A stretch of DNA of 64,000 nucleotides from positions 62,001-126,000 of the forward strand of contig CAJNOJ010000236.1 in the NCBI GenBank assembly GCA_905250025.1. The letters run 5' to 3'. A model generated the notes under the pieces. The model did no database searches, had not been told where the DNA came from, and saw nothing but the letters and a program-made list of their open reading frames with translations. Below are positions 40,201-51,349 of the stretch, one piece after another. How positions within the stretch are numbered: position 1 is the stretch's first letter; the number at the start of each line of letters is the position of its first letter. This DNA comes from Adineta ricciae. Taxonomy: Eukaryota > Rotifera > Eurotatoria > Adinetida > Adinetidae. The position numbers and the translations under genes were made by a program.

Positions 40201-40291
40201 AATACTTGATACATTCTCGGAACAATTGGACAATGATGAAGAATGTTACAGTAATGAATACGATGTGAACAAATTTGTTCAACAACTTTGA
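34257..40291 (+). CDS. BTAF1: BTAF1/Mot1 TBP-displacing Swi2/Snf2 ATPase, N-terminal exons not found
   Basis: ATP-driven remover of TATA-binding protein from DNA. The first clear exon (34257-34439) starts VVAPIRETGAQALSI, which in the human protein follows several hundred HEAT-repeat residues. The later HEAT and linker parts are present, for example AARLLGRLF, YYDEIAVPF-like YFDEIAPSF, and STAYLASACVYW. The helicase core is complete: ADDMGLGKT (Walker A), VASYDVV, LDEGHVIRNSKTK (DEGH), LSGTPIQNN, LRRLKTDVLDDLPPK, TTHIGGLGLNLTGADT and AMDRAHRIGQKK. It ends with VNKFVQQL. Many introns of about 50 bp join in phase. No in-frame ATG exists in the first exon and a stop codon lies directly upstream. 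The gene is therefore truncated, disrupted by assembly, or has N-terminal exons elsewhere. Confidence 0.88.
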
Positions 40292-40378
40292 GAACAATGA
40301 AGATACTGTGAATCTCGTGATACGATTATAAATTATTTAAACTCGAATTCATCATTCTGTTTGTTTTCTTTTGACGTT

Positions 40379-40384
40379 AATAAA
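40379..40384 (+). terminator. AATAAA polyadenylation signal of BTAF1
   Basis: Hexamer 88 nt after the BTAF1 stop, same strand. Confidence 0.5.
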
Positions 40385-41130
40385 ATTAAGGGACTTTTCT
40401 TTTGGGATGTTTCATTCACACTTCATTTCGAATTTGCATTAACTGATTAAAACACGGAACAGATTAGAAAGAAATACTGAAATGCTTTCACATTGTATTC
40501 GTACTCTCTACTTACACCTCAAGGTTTACTTTACGTAATTCCGGAAAGAAAACATCGACTACTTAATTACTTCCATTTATATTGTTCGCATTCAAAATAA
40601 CTCGAAAACCCCCACAGCAGCACATTTTCCAGGCACTATTGTTTGCAAAACATTACCACGTACGTTTTCTTTTCAATAGTGAAAGACGTAGATCATTCGA
40701 TGCAATTTCTAACCGTGGATCTTCAAGGTCGATGAGAAGTCTAAATTTATTGTGTTATCAATCTAACGAATTACAAATAGCATCTGATAAATACTGATAC
40801 AAAACACATACAATAAAAAATAAAGATCACAAAAAAAGAGAACAAGAAAATCATTGCAAAGATGTAAAGAGAGATTGAGCTGAACATATATACACACACA
40901 TATACATACGAAGGGAGAAAGAGAAAAAGCGACTCAAAACATATTCTCATACTCTCTTGGTCGGCCACAATAAAGTTGACAAAAACTTTTGATAGAAATT
41001 TGAGAGATGTAAACAAATAAATACACTTCTATTTACATATAGAAATGCTTGGAGAAGATTATACTATAAACAAAACAGATTGTGTAAAGTCTATGTAAGG
41101 TTCGTGAGGTACATATCTGAGTGCAGCGCG
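40385..41130. other. 3'-3' intergenic spacer
   Basis: Between the convergent BTAF1 and PPxY membrane protein genes. AT-rich with short CA/TA-like runs (40885-40910). No coding signal recognised. Confidence 0.5.
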
Positions 41131-41996
41131 TTACCGATTTGGTATTTGTTCAGATGTTATTGTTGTGGGAAGAATAGTAGCAGCTGCTTCAGCTTGATCG
41201 ACTGCAAGTGAAATTGAATGAATCGGTGTAGGTGAAAAGTATTGACTAGAATTGTTCAGTAGATGATTTGATGATTTGATTTTGATTGCTTCGTCATAAG
41301 GCGGTGGAATATCTATAATACAAAGCGAGTAAAATACGAGCGATTTGGGTAAATTAGCATTTACCAATGAAATGTAGAACACTTTGCTCATAACTTGGCA
41401 AGCCGACATGCAATGAATTTGAATATCGACTAAATTCTCTAGAGAATCATTCCATTAGCGAAATTGCCTTGTGTCAATGTATAACTACATACCTGCTATC
41501 CATAGTGACAAGATTGGCTGCGCCAGAATTTTGAGCGTAGTATCTGGCTTGCTAAAAAGAAGTTTTCAAGACTTAAATTGTTCGAAAAGGAAGAGACTGC
41601 GTTCAGTCTTACCCGCATTCGTTCGGCATTCAGTTTTCGTAAGGCAATTAGAATTTTTTCTGCGGATATCCAATACATTAATGCAAATATGATGCCAATT
41701 CCACTGAACACAAGAAAGAAGGTAGATTAAATTTCATCTTTTCGTTATCTTTCTTACCCAAAAACAATAAACGATACAGAAAATCTTTGTTTTTCAAATG
41801 AAGCAAGAAGAGAACCGGCGACAATCAATAAAATTCCAAATACTAAAGCACGCAAACGAAACAAATAAGACCAAGGTGATGTTTATTTGCAGTACTAACC
41901 AAGAAAAGTCACTGCTGAGAGTTTTCTTTTTCTTGCTAAACTCTCAATTCGTAAATGTGGTGAATTGTGTGGATTGGCAGATGTTGAAGTTGCCAT
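41131..41996 (-). CDS. two-transmembrane protein with PPxY tail, function unknown
   Basis: Not assigned to a named family. Six exons on the minus strand (41996-41900, 41842-41758, 41703-41613, 41551-41493, 41438-41365, 41312-41131) join in phase to 195 residues. A basic N terminus (LARKRKL) precedes TM1 (about residues 29-48, TFLVFGILLIVAGSLLASFE). A short polar loop leads to TM2 (about 53-75, SVSFIVFGGIGIIFALMYWI). The C-terminal 115 residues look cytoplasmic, with PSYEQSVLHFIDIPPPYDEA. The PPPY is a ligand for WW domains such as those of NEDD4-type ubiquitin ligases. The layout resembles small NEDD4-adaptor or trafficking membrane proteins. That role is inference. Confidence 0.7.
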
Positions 41997-42271
41997 GATA
42001 ATATGAATGGCATCCATACTCTCGTTTCCTTTTGTTGTCGAAATCGTTTTATTTACATTCTGAAAAAAAAAGAATGAAAATTGATTTGACTTGAGTCTAG
42101 ACGCAATTCAGGTCATGTCAACAGAATGAAATCAACCAATAAATCGTCATAGTACGACAACCTATCGTTAAAGAAATCTCATTGGCGCAATGGCCTGCAC
42201 CAATCAAAACGTTAGTTAACAGGTTATTGTTATTGTTCTTGGTCAAGCATTAGCTCATCCATTCCTAGTCA

Positions 42272-43843
42272 ATGTCAGGCAGTGGCGTGGAACGTTCAAA
42301 TTTTCGTGGGAACAGACCTTTGTCGTCCAACCCTCCCCATTCCATATGTGTGACGGATAGGAAAGTTGTGTCATTTACACATTTATGGACAATTGATCAT
42401 TTTCAATCGTATCTTGGTTCGTAAGATTTGTTCATTTTCTATTGATAAAATCTCAGTTATTGTCAATTTCAGATGATCCGCAATCACCTCGTGTTCTTTT
42501 CAGTTCTTATTTTTCTCCAAATTTTGGTCCACATACTGATACAAGGTTTGTTAATGATCAATTTTCATCAGATTTTCTTGACTTTCATCATTTCAGCTGG
42601 TGTTTGAAACTTTATCCAAAAGGCGTTAATGAAAAGTCTGTTGAATACATTAGTCTATTTGTCAAATACGTTCGTGGCCGTACGGATCTACAAGCTAAAG
42701 CTGAATTTTCCCTGATCAACAGTCGTGGAGAGTTTCATATCGTTCGTAAAACTCCCTATCACATCTTTCCAACAGGCGGTGATTGGGGTTATTCAGAATA
42801 TCTCATGCGAATGGTGTTGACTACTCAACGAAAATCCGAATTACTCAATGCTGATCAAAGTTTGAAAATTTTTACGCGGGTGATAATTGTTGGTGAATCT
42901 TCCTCGTCGATAATTCATGAAGAGAAAAAGAACACTTATGAAAGTCTGGCCTCCCTATCATCACATTTAGGTTCATTATTAACTTCAACAAAAGACAACT
43001 GTCATGATGTGACCATTATCGTACGGCCACAACATTTCAATACTTTAGCCTACGAACATAAATCACACGACACACCCTCGTCATCGTCGGCGTCTTCATC
43101 GCCTATCGATGGAGCCAAATCGTCATCGAAAAAGGCGAACAGCAATAATAGTAGTAGTTCTAGTGTAGGAAATAATCGAACAAAACGTAAACGATATAGT
43201 ACAAACTCAGGTGGAAGTAATGGTGCTGGTGAATCATCTGGTGAAACGAATAATGATGAAACAACATCTACAGCATTAGCTATACCGTCAACACCAACAA
43301 CGATGACATTCTACGCTCATCGGAGTATATTGAGTGTAAGTGCGATCTATTCCAGTTGTTTTGTTTTCTCAAAATGTATTGTTTTTTTTTCAGGTTCGTA
43401 GTCCAGTTTTCGCTGCGATGTTTTCTCATTCGATGCTTGAAGACCAAAATTCGACCATTGAAATAACTGATTTACAACCCGAGACAGTTCGTGCTTTGCT
43501 CGAATACATCTATACATCGAATGTCGAAGAGATCGACGAACACAATGCTGTAGAAATCTTCAAAGCTGCTGATAAATACGAATTAGAATTGCTGAAACAA
43601 CGTGCAGAATTAATCATGATGAATTCTTTATCCGTTTCGAATTGCACCATGCTCTACATAGTTGCTGATTTACACAATGCACACGAATTGAAAAAGCGTG
43701 TTTTGAATTTCATTATGCGCAATATCCTCGAAGTGACAGAAAGTGACGATTGGCGAATCTTAGTTGAACAACATCCAGCATTAGCGACCGAAGCATTTGT
43801 CTACTCGGCTGAACATGCTGCATCATGTGCTTGTTCATCCTAA
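42272..43843 (+). CDS. SPOP-like MATH-BTB protein (CUL3 adaptor)
   Basis: Substrate adaptor for CUL3 ubiquitin ligases. Four exons (42272-42416, 42473-42545, 42597-43335, 43394-43843) give 468 residues; human SPOP has 374. The N-terminal MATH domain shows FTHLWTIDHFQSYL, SWCLKLYPKGVNEKS, EYISLFVKYVRGR and GGDWGYSEYL. The BTB domain has FYAHRSILSVRSPVFAAMF and LLEYIYTSNVEEIDEHNAVE. It is followed by a BACK-like region (AADKYELELLKQRAE, ESDDWRIL). Between MATH and BTB lies an extra low-complexity segment of about 80 residues, rich in Ser, Asn and Gly with a basic patch KRKRYS. This is absent from vertebrate SPOP and may be a nuclear signal plus linker. Confidence 0.9.
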
Positions 43844-43944
43844 TAATGTGTGAAAAAAAAAGTTCATTTGTTTTTTCTTCCTCTTGTTTTATCTCGTGTA
43901 TATAAATAAAAAAAGCAACTAAACTGTTTGTGTATATGTTTTAG

Positions 43945-44998
43945 ATGTCTGCATATCAGAAATCTCGCGGTGGAAAGGATCAGTTTGAGTAAGTTAGAAT
44001 AATCAATGATTTTGTTTCCTATGAATGTTTATTTAGTTGGGATGCAGCTAGATCAGACAGAGATCGAGATTGCTGTTCAGGACATTCGGGCAAAGCATCA
44101 ACCAGTCGACGGCAAGAAGGAAAAGATGCATCAAAGTATGTATATTTGGAGAGACAACTTATCTTTCTATGTGCTTCTTTAAATACAGATATTCTAAAAC
44201 TCAAGGAAATCAAGTCCAAATCAAGTCAGCAGAATTTCGCGCAGCTAAAAAGCTGGAAGAAGATGCATTGATGGCCGCTTTAGGCATGAAACCATTACCA
44301 AGTTCGTTTTTTTATATCGCTATATGCATTTTATTTGTAGTAATTTTCAGACGCTGTTGCTGCTGCTGTCGCTACTCCTATTCAACAACAGAAACCGGTG
44401 ATTAAACGTGAACTCCAATCAACTTCAGTAAAAAACGAACCGATGACACCAGCCATTCATGGTGATAATCGTCATGGCAAACATCATGATCAGCCAAAAA
44501 GTCACGACAAAAAATGGAAAGAAGATCGACGAAGACGCCGACAACAGAAAGCAGCTGGCTCTGATGAAGATAAACATGATTGGTCAGCAAGTGAAGATAG
44601 CGAAGCAGACGATGATGAAGAGCAGGATAAAGATACGAAAAATGAAGCTGCTCAGCCAGATTTAATGACTGAAAAAGATCTTGACGAATTTCTTGTTGAT
44701 CTCGTTAAGAAACATGGACTGAGAACAATACAACGCGCATTAAAATCAAAGAAGTATGCATCGTTTATTCAATGACATCGAAAACTATCCTGTCTTCTTG
44801 TTTAGGGATAAAAAAGATCGTAAACAAAAGCATAGTTCACGATCTGTATCATCTCAATCGGAATCAGAAGACGAAAAGCGCGAAAGCAAACAGAAACATA
44901 AGAAAAAGCATTCTCATAAAGAAGAATCACATTCCAGCAAACGTCGTCGGACACGTTCCCCATCTTCGTCTAAAAACGATCGTTCAAAACGTCATTAA
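43945..44998 (+). CDS. MMTAG2-like (C1orf35 family) basic nuclear protein
   Basis: Homologue of multiple myeloma tumour-associated protein 2, a poorly characterised nuclear phosphoprotein. Five exons (43945-43988, 44037-44135, 44189-44301, 44351-44753, 44806-44998) give 283 residues. The N-terminal family block is visible as SRGGKDQFDWDAARSDRDRD, with AEFRAAKKLEEDALMAALGM further on. The middle contains an acidic stretch (SEDSEADDDEEQDKD) and the end is a Lys/Arg/Ser-rich tail (KQKHKKKHSHKEE, SKRRRTRSPSSSK), typical of nuclear speckle proteins. A conserved-looking helix, DLDEFLVDLVKKHGLRTI, is present in exon 4. The ATG directly follows an acceptor-like AG (43943-43944). SPOP ends 101 bp upstream. 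Confidence 0.78.
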
Positions 44999-45123
44999 CC
45001 CATCTGTTGTTTTCGTCTTATTTTGTTTTTTTTGTACAAATGAATCTTTTTCATTGGATTAAAAGTTGAAAATGAACTAAGAACAAGTGAATTCATCTCT
45101 CATGACCTCTCCATATTGCAGAT

Positions 45124-45432
45124 ATGCTCACCCGATTGTATTCATCTATTTTCCGCTCCGCTTGTCTTCAACGTTCGTTTGCTGTGTGTAACACGTTACG
45201 TTTACATTCAACAACAAGTTCAGCTAAAAAAGATTCACAGAAACCGGCAACGAAAATTAAAACACCGGTGGGTAAATTGGATGAAAATGCGCACCCTGAT
45301 GCAGAACGAGAACCGTTAAAACCGTGGCCCAATAATAAAAATCCGCACACTGGTGAAATCGGTGGGCCGAGTGGACCGGAACCAACACGGTATGGTGATT
45401 GGGAAAGAAAAGGCAAATGTGTGGATTTTTAA
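45124..45432 (+). CDS. SDHAF4: succinate dehydrogenase assembly factor 4
   Basis: Mitochondrial chaperone that binds flavinated SDHA during complex II assembly. Single exon, 102 residues. The N terminus ([19 protein letters not shown]) is a mitochondrial import signal. The C terminus carries the family motif [20 protein letters not shown] followed by VDF, nearly identical across eukaryotes. The preceding linker is proline- and lysine-rich. The ATG lies 2 nt after an acceptor-like AG (45120-45121) and 125 bp after the MMTAG2-like stop. Confidence 0.95.
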   Translation: MLTRLYSSIFRSACLQRSFAVCNTLRLHSTTSSAKKDSQKPATKIKTPVGKLDENAHPDAEREPLKPWPNNKNPHTGEIGGPSGPEPTRYGDWERKGKCVDF

Positions 45433-45601
45433 TTTTCTAACGTAGTTCTGTATCTCTGTGAGTAAATAGATAAGATTTTCGATTTAGATAAAGTTTATTT
45501 ATATGAAATTTTTTTCTCTATTAATGCATCAACAACTCCTGAAAAGCATATTTTATTTGAAATATAAAAAAAAAGAGATAAGATTTATAAAGGCTCGTTG
45601 C

Positions 45602-46993
45602 TTAACGTGTGCTTCCAAGTGTCGAGTTAACTGAACCAGCAATCGAACATGTTGAACTTGTTGGTGATGAACATTGGTTCATATGAAGATCGCTGGGCTT
45701 GGTCGACGTTGCAGATTGATCGCCATGAGAAAGTGCGCCAGCAGTTCGTTGTTTCAAAGCACTCATATCTTCATGGTATGGAGCTGTAATAACAAGACGT
45801 TTGCCATCATGAAGGAATGATCGCATATGTTCGACATCAATGTTCTAGAAAGTGATCGAAATGAAATACAGAAAAAGATTTGATCGAAAACATACGGGTG
45901 GTAATGTGACAGCTTTGTAGATGTATGAACGAGCTGTATGTTGTTTATCTGATGAGCTTGATTCAGCCTAGATGGAAGGAAAGATGATTTGTATTGGAGT
46001 AGATGATGATATTTGGGATAGATTTACTTGAACGATCAAATCGTGATCTTTAAGGTGGATTTGAATTTGATCGGGACGGAAACCGGTCATGTCCAAGGAT
46101 AGATCGATCTTTTTGCCACTTTTTTCAGCATCATCGCTGATTTTGGGTTCGAATGCGCTTTTGAAGAATTCGTCGAAATTGAATTCTTTGACATGAGCAC
46201 TGTATTGTTGTACTTGATGATGATGATCATCTGTAAGAGAGGCGAAAATAGAAACGATTTCATACAGACACAAATTTTACCTCGTTCCTTGACTGGTGTG
46301 ATCAATGGAAATTCAACGACCAATGTACCTAAAGTAATTGTAAAACTCGTTGTTGCTAAAATTTATTTGATCAGAGATAATAATCAAACCTTTAGCTGTA
46401 AGAAACGATGTCATGTGTTCAAAACTGGCATTTTCTGGGATATCGTATGTTTTGCGCATTTCTTTGGTGGAAAAGTCTTCACCTAAGATGACAAAGAAGA
46501 TGTTGGTGCGAATTTTATTTTCAAATGTTCGATAATGAATGTACCTTCGCGGAATTCTTGTTTACCATCGATGAACAATTTGCGACCAACGACTTTAACG
46601 CTCAAATCTTCCGGTTTATAACCAGATACGTCCAATGTTACACGAAATTTATCAGTATGTGCTCGTTTTTTGTGACCTGTGACTGGACAAAGTTCCCGTT
46701 GAAGACGTGGTGGATCTTGTAACCATCTAAAGCAGTCGAAATGATCATTTGAAATTGAAGAGTCATCAATACGTACTGAAGGGCACTTTGCATACGATGT
46801 GAAGCCAGATCAACTTCATCGAATGGATCGAATAAATCGAGCGAAGGACCTGAGCAAAGACAAATAGTTTGTCGATCACACGATCGATATTAAATTGAGA
46901 ATTACCGAAGAAATTTTCGAAATCGAATAGATGTCGTGGAAAACGACCGACTGGTAAATGATGTTGATCAGCTGAAGTATTCGAATGTGACAT
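45602..46993 (-). CDS. small heat-shock protein with two alpha-crystallin domains
   Basis: ATP-independent chaperone that holds unfolding proteins. Seven exons on the minus strand join in phase to about 333 residues. The N-terminal arm has FPRHLFDFENFFGPSLDLFD. The first alpha-crystallin domain runs from about residue 75 to 160: DKFRVTLDVSGYKPEDLSVK, GKQEFREGEDFSTKEMRKTY and the terminal strand GTLVVEFPL. A second domain follows at about 195-280: IDLSLDMTGFRPDQIQIHLK, ARSYIYKAVTLPP and GKRLVITAP. The first keeps the arginine-like dimer-interface region (EMRKTY); the second has SYIYKAV. The tail is Ser/Thr-rich. Double-domain sHSPs are known from flatworms and some other invertebrates. Expression during desiccation or heat is plausible but not shown here. 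Confidence 0.88.
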
Positions 46994-47131
46994 GATAGAG
47001 TGACTTTCAACGAAGATAGCAAACGAATGAATAGTTCGATGCGTTTTTACCCAAATTTATGTCGCTGATTTCTTCTATTCTTTCATTTTCATCATTGTTT
47101 ATTCTATAGTGAAAGCTCGAGAACAGACAGA

Positions 47132-47452
47132 CTAGACACACATATGCAGCGGTAGAAAAAGAGAAAATATTCGATGCAAATAGACGGCGATTAACTGGAC
47201 GAGGAAAGTCTTTGTTTTTACAAGGACAATTCGGTACATAATCAATCGGACTGGTGATTTATTTATACGTTGTATAGTCCATCGAAGAGAAGGATTATCC
47301 GATTTCAGTTGACATTGAAAGAGTAAACGAGGTTTTTCCATTCGGATGAATGAACCAGACTGTTTTAAATAAACGCCTTCGAAGTTTGGACTAAACCGAA
47401 ACCCTACTTTTAGTTCAGAGGCTGTACTCAATCCGATTAGAAGAATAATCAC
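47132..47452 (-). pseudogene. possible secreted-protein exon or gene fragment
   Basis: A 106-codon open frame on the minus strand. It has a hydrophobic stretch at its start (SVIILLIGLSTASEL, partly upstream of the first codon), as in a signal peptide. A protein-like segment follows, PRLLFQCQLKSDNPSLRWTI, vaguely like the B and C strands of an Ig fold. There is no in-frame ATG and a stop lies just upstream. The last 35 codons become low-complexity and hydrophobic. No flanking exons could be joined. It may be an exon of an unrecognised gene, a decayed fragment, or chance. Confidence 0.22.
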
Positions 47453-48444
47453 CGATGCAAATGAACATCAAATGCAATTGTTGTTCGAGAAAGAGAAAAA
47501 ACTGATTCACATTTTACACTTTATAACCTAACATTTCGCACGAAGAGTTTCCATTATACTTTTGATTATGTATGCATTAAAGACAATAGTTGTATTCAAA
47601 CCGACACAATGATTAAAACAAGAATCCTAACGTAGGAGTAGACAATTAATGAAAGATATTTTTGCAATTTTATTCTTTTTAATGTGCTCTATATGAATTT
47701 ACTTTAACCCATTCATAGATGAAATTGGCATTGGCTAATCTTGCAATGGATTAAGAGAACTAAGCTGAAATTTACTTCATGAATTCGTGCTGTTATTTTT
47801 AACCATGGGAGATATATACATTTCGATAGCGAGAATAAATTTTTTCTCTCACCGAGCATTCCGTTTTTACAGCTAGCCACATATTAATCTCTAGCGAAAT
47901 CTAAGACTCTCGTCTACTTCTCACGAGCAACAATGTATCAGGACATGAGAATGCTATTGATAAGGTTAATCTAAAGACATTTGATCTTGATGAATTTCCA
48001 CAAATTTTTGGGTACTCATTCTCAACTAAAAAATGTCGCTCGTTTTTTTTACCGACTTTCGTCTGTTGGCAAAGTTATTCATTGACAACACGATTTGCTC
48101 ATCTAGTTTGCCAGACAGAAATAGCAAATAGGCAAGTAATTGAACATGTTACCGACTTCTTTGATCTAAGTGACATTAATCATCATTATTCATCTCATAT
48201 TCGATGACGTTGATTACCTGAAATGATTTATAATAATAGTGAAAATAGACTTGATAGGATGCAATTATAACGTTAGTTCATGTTCTACTGACAGGAACTA
48301 TTCTTTTCACCGTATTGCAAATGTGAGATTTGTACTAGAAAACATCTGTTTGGTTTACAAAATAGGAAAACAAGAAAGAAAACGAACTGAGATAGAAAAT
48401 CAACATAACAAAGCATGAAAACAAACAAATATTCATAAAAGACT
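47453..48444. other. intergenic, nothing recognised
   Basis: AT-rich, with stops in all frames, downstream of the minus-strand receptor gene. No repeat or RNA gene seen. Confidence 0.5.
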
Positions 48445-50337
48445 TTATCGTTGGCGGCGCCTTGCATGCAGTGCATGAAGTTCACGTAAGGCATTCAAAT
48501 TCGGTAGTTGTGTTTTGGCGTGTTTACAGTAGCAAATCTTTTGAAAAGCGCGTCGAAAATGTGCATTACAGAGAGGATAGATCAGCGGGTTGATTGCGGA
48601 ATTCAAATAACCCAACCATATCGATGCAGTGAAAACCTTTTCCGAGATGCAATGATTACACCATGCAACAACTAAGAATAGAATGAAATAGGGCAACCAA
48701 GTGAGGGTGAACACTCCAACGAGCATTCCTAATTGGCGGGCAGCTTTTAATTCTTTTTGTAATGAGGTCGAACGGCTCGGGTTGAGTAAGGCATTGAAGA
48801 AATTGATTTTTGTCGTTCTAAGTGGACTGGTATTCGTCGATGAGTGACTGTTAGTTGTTGAAAACGAGGATTTATCGTTGGCCGACGGAATTTTGAGATG
48901 AGCTTCGGTGGGTAACGATTGGTCGGAGAAAGATTTTGATCTAGAGATGAAGTACATAGAAGAAACAGAAGAAACCTCGTCGGAAAACTTACAAAGTTAG
49001 TTTATTTTTAACTGAATTCCTAGGAAAACTAGACGATTTAGCTCCAGATGATTGTTCAGAAGAGCTGGTTGAACCGATAGAAAATGTTCGTTGTCGTGAT
49101 TGATTCTTTTGATTCGATGAAAATTTCTTTTTTGATCGATCGACTGAGTCGGCATACTCGACATAATTCGAGACATGAACAAAGTCGTTGACGTGATTGT
49201 GTACTGATGTTTGATGATGATCTTTATTGCGAGATTTATCATCTTCCTTAATTGAAAATGTAGCTGTCTTTCTTGGTACCATTGCCGTTGGTTTCATCGG
49301 ACGATCAGAATAGCACTGTTGCAATAATGGTAGCATAGGCTTCTTTTGTAATTGCCAAAGGCTTTCTTGTTCTTCTTTTCCGATACTTTTACATGTCGAA
49401 CAAAAGCATTGGCCAGGTTCAATGATGTCGTCAGACTGAATCTCTTGACAATCTGATGAATCCAATGGATTGGCAGCGATACTAGTCGTGACTGCCTGAA
49501 TATCTGTCTCATCCAGTTTTTGAATGGTATCATTATCGTATCGGGAGAGGTTGGTCGCGTGAGTCCGATTAAATTTCATTTGTTTTTGTGTGGCTGATGA
49601 TAGACGTCGACCAAACTCCATTTTCGATCGAGAACGGATTGCCACCATAATACGACACGAAATAATAATCATAGTTAACAAAGGTACGTAGAAATTGACT
49701 AATGCTGTTAACGTTTTAAATGTTTTGTTCAAACGAAATGATGTATCACATTCATCGTGATTAATAATATCACTGTGTTTAGGTGCAATATATGACCAAA
49801 AGATAACTGCAGGTGCCCATAATAATGCAACAAACCATATTATAAGAATAAAGACCGTCGCACGACTACGTGTTCGCTGTTGCAGATAACGCAAAGGATA
49901 AACAACAGCCCAATAACGATCAAGACTGAGCAGGACAAGATTGAAGATGCTAGCAGTGCTGAAAAAAATCGGATGCCTTCCGTGTGCTATTTAAAGAGAT
50001 TCGTTACTTTCTACCTGGCTACATAGTCGATCGATAACCACATTTTGCAGATTGCTGATGAGAACGGCCATCGACCTGTGATAACAGTTGCCGAACTTAA
50101 AGGCATAACGAATAAGCCAACAGCTAGATCGGCTATTGCGAGACTAAGAATGAATAAATTCGACACCGTGCGAAGATATTTCTCGGTTTGAATTGCGTAG
50201 AGTACGAGAAGATTGCCGCAAACAGTAAATATTGATATGCTCGAAAGTAGACCGCCAAGGATGATTTTTTGTATGATTTTTTCGACGAAGATTGTCGAAT
50301 TATATGATGCAACTTGTGACGTGTCATTCATACTCAT
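48445..50337 (-). CDS. aminergic GPCR, histamine H1/muscarinic-like
   Basis: Class A G-protein-coupled receptor. Three exons on the minus strand (50337-50015, 49958-48993, 48940-48445) give 594 residues. TM1 has FTVCGNLLVLYA, TM2 LSLAIADLAVG, and TM3 WLSIDYVASTASIFNLVLL with the amine-binding Asp. DRYWAV is the DRY motif. TM4 is followed by a loop with HDEC. TM6 is FTLTWLPYFILFLVVAW, then CNHC, and TM7 is IWLGYLNSAINPLIYPLCN (NPxxY). The YVASTASIF and IWLGY.NS..NPLIYPLCN blocks match histamine H1 receptors best, with muscarinic receptors next. The third intracellular loop is long (about 320 residues) and polar. Two Asn-Xaa-Thr/Ser sites are in the N terminus. The actual ligand is unknown. Confidence 0.87.
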
Positions 50338-51347
50338 TTATCAACGTAAATACGGAATTATCATCGGCCGTTTAATAATCTGAGTATTTAAAATAAAATC
50401 TAAAGAAGCTTTTTCCGAATCTGAAAGCAAATTATGAAAAACTCCTCTGTTCATCTGGTTATAATTCAATTGAATTAGGAGAGGAAAGAAACTCAAGCGA
50501 GAGAATGTCAACCATCGTGTAATTTTATTTGACATCTAAGCTAGATTTACTTAAGCATGATCATCAGAATAAGAAGAAAAGAATTATGCTCATTCTCGAT
50601 GGAAGAAATGCTGAATTCTTCTCTTTATATGAAGAGAACAGGTGTGAAAACGAAAGCAAAATATTTTGTTAAAAAATTCTACACTGAAAAACCTTCTTTA
50701 TTGAGCAAACCGGATTAGATAAACAAAAAACAACGCAATGGATTGAACAGCAGCAAGTCTATCGTTTTTGCTGATATTGACATGTCACTATTATGCCATC
50801 GGAAAGATGACAGTGAAATGAAAACAAGTGACATCGATAAAAAAAAAAGCTAGATGAAGAGAAGAGAGAAAAGGATTGCAAGTGTAATTGATGGTGAATA
50901 AGAGTACGAAAACATTTGACATAAAGGAATAAGAACTGATTGTGACAAATTCTCTTTCATTTTCTCTTTTTCTCATTTCCGAAATCATTCATGTTTCTCT
51001 GAAGTCATTTTCTCTCTCCATCTCGCAAAACCGTAAGATTTCTCGAGTATCTCATCGAATAAAAAACAAACAAAGATGCCTCAAGAAGCCAAAACTCCGT
51101 ACAACTACATTTAACCGTTTGTATCAACAAATCTTCTCGACAACGTACCCACACTGTGTTATTAGTGCTTTCACATGTACTTTATACGATGATCGCACAG
51201 TACAGTACGTGTCAGATCGTGATGAAAAAGTAGGATCTCGACACACCACTCCACACGGTATGAAAGCAAAAGACAAAACATGACATTCCGCGGTAAACTT
51301 TCTATCATGCTGTTTAAAACTTTCATAGAAATATTGTTTCGCACCGG
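50338..51347. other. upstream region of the GPCR, no gene recognised
   Basis: AT-rich, T/C-tract containing sequence with no supportable frames. Probably contains the receptor promoter. Confidence 0.45.
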
Positions 51348-51349
51348 AC

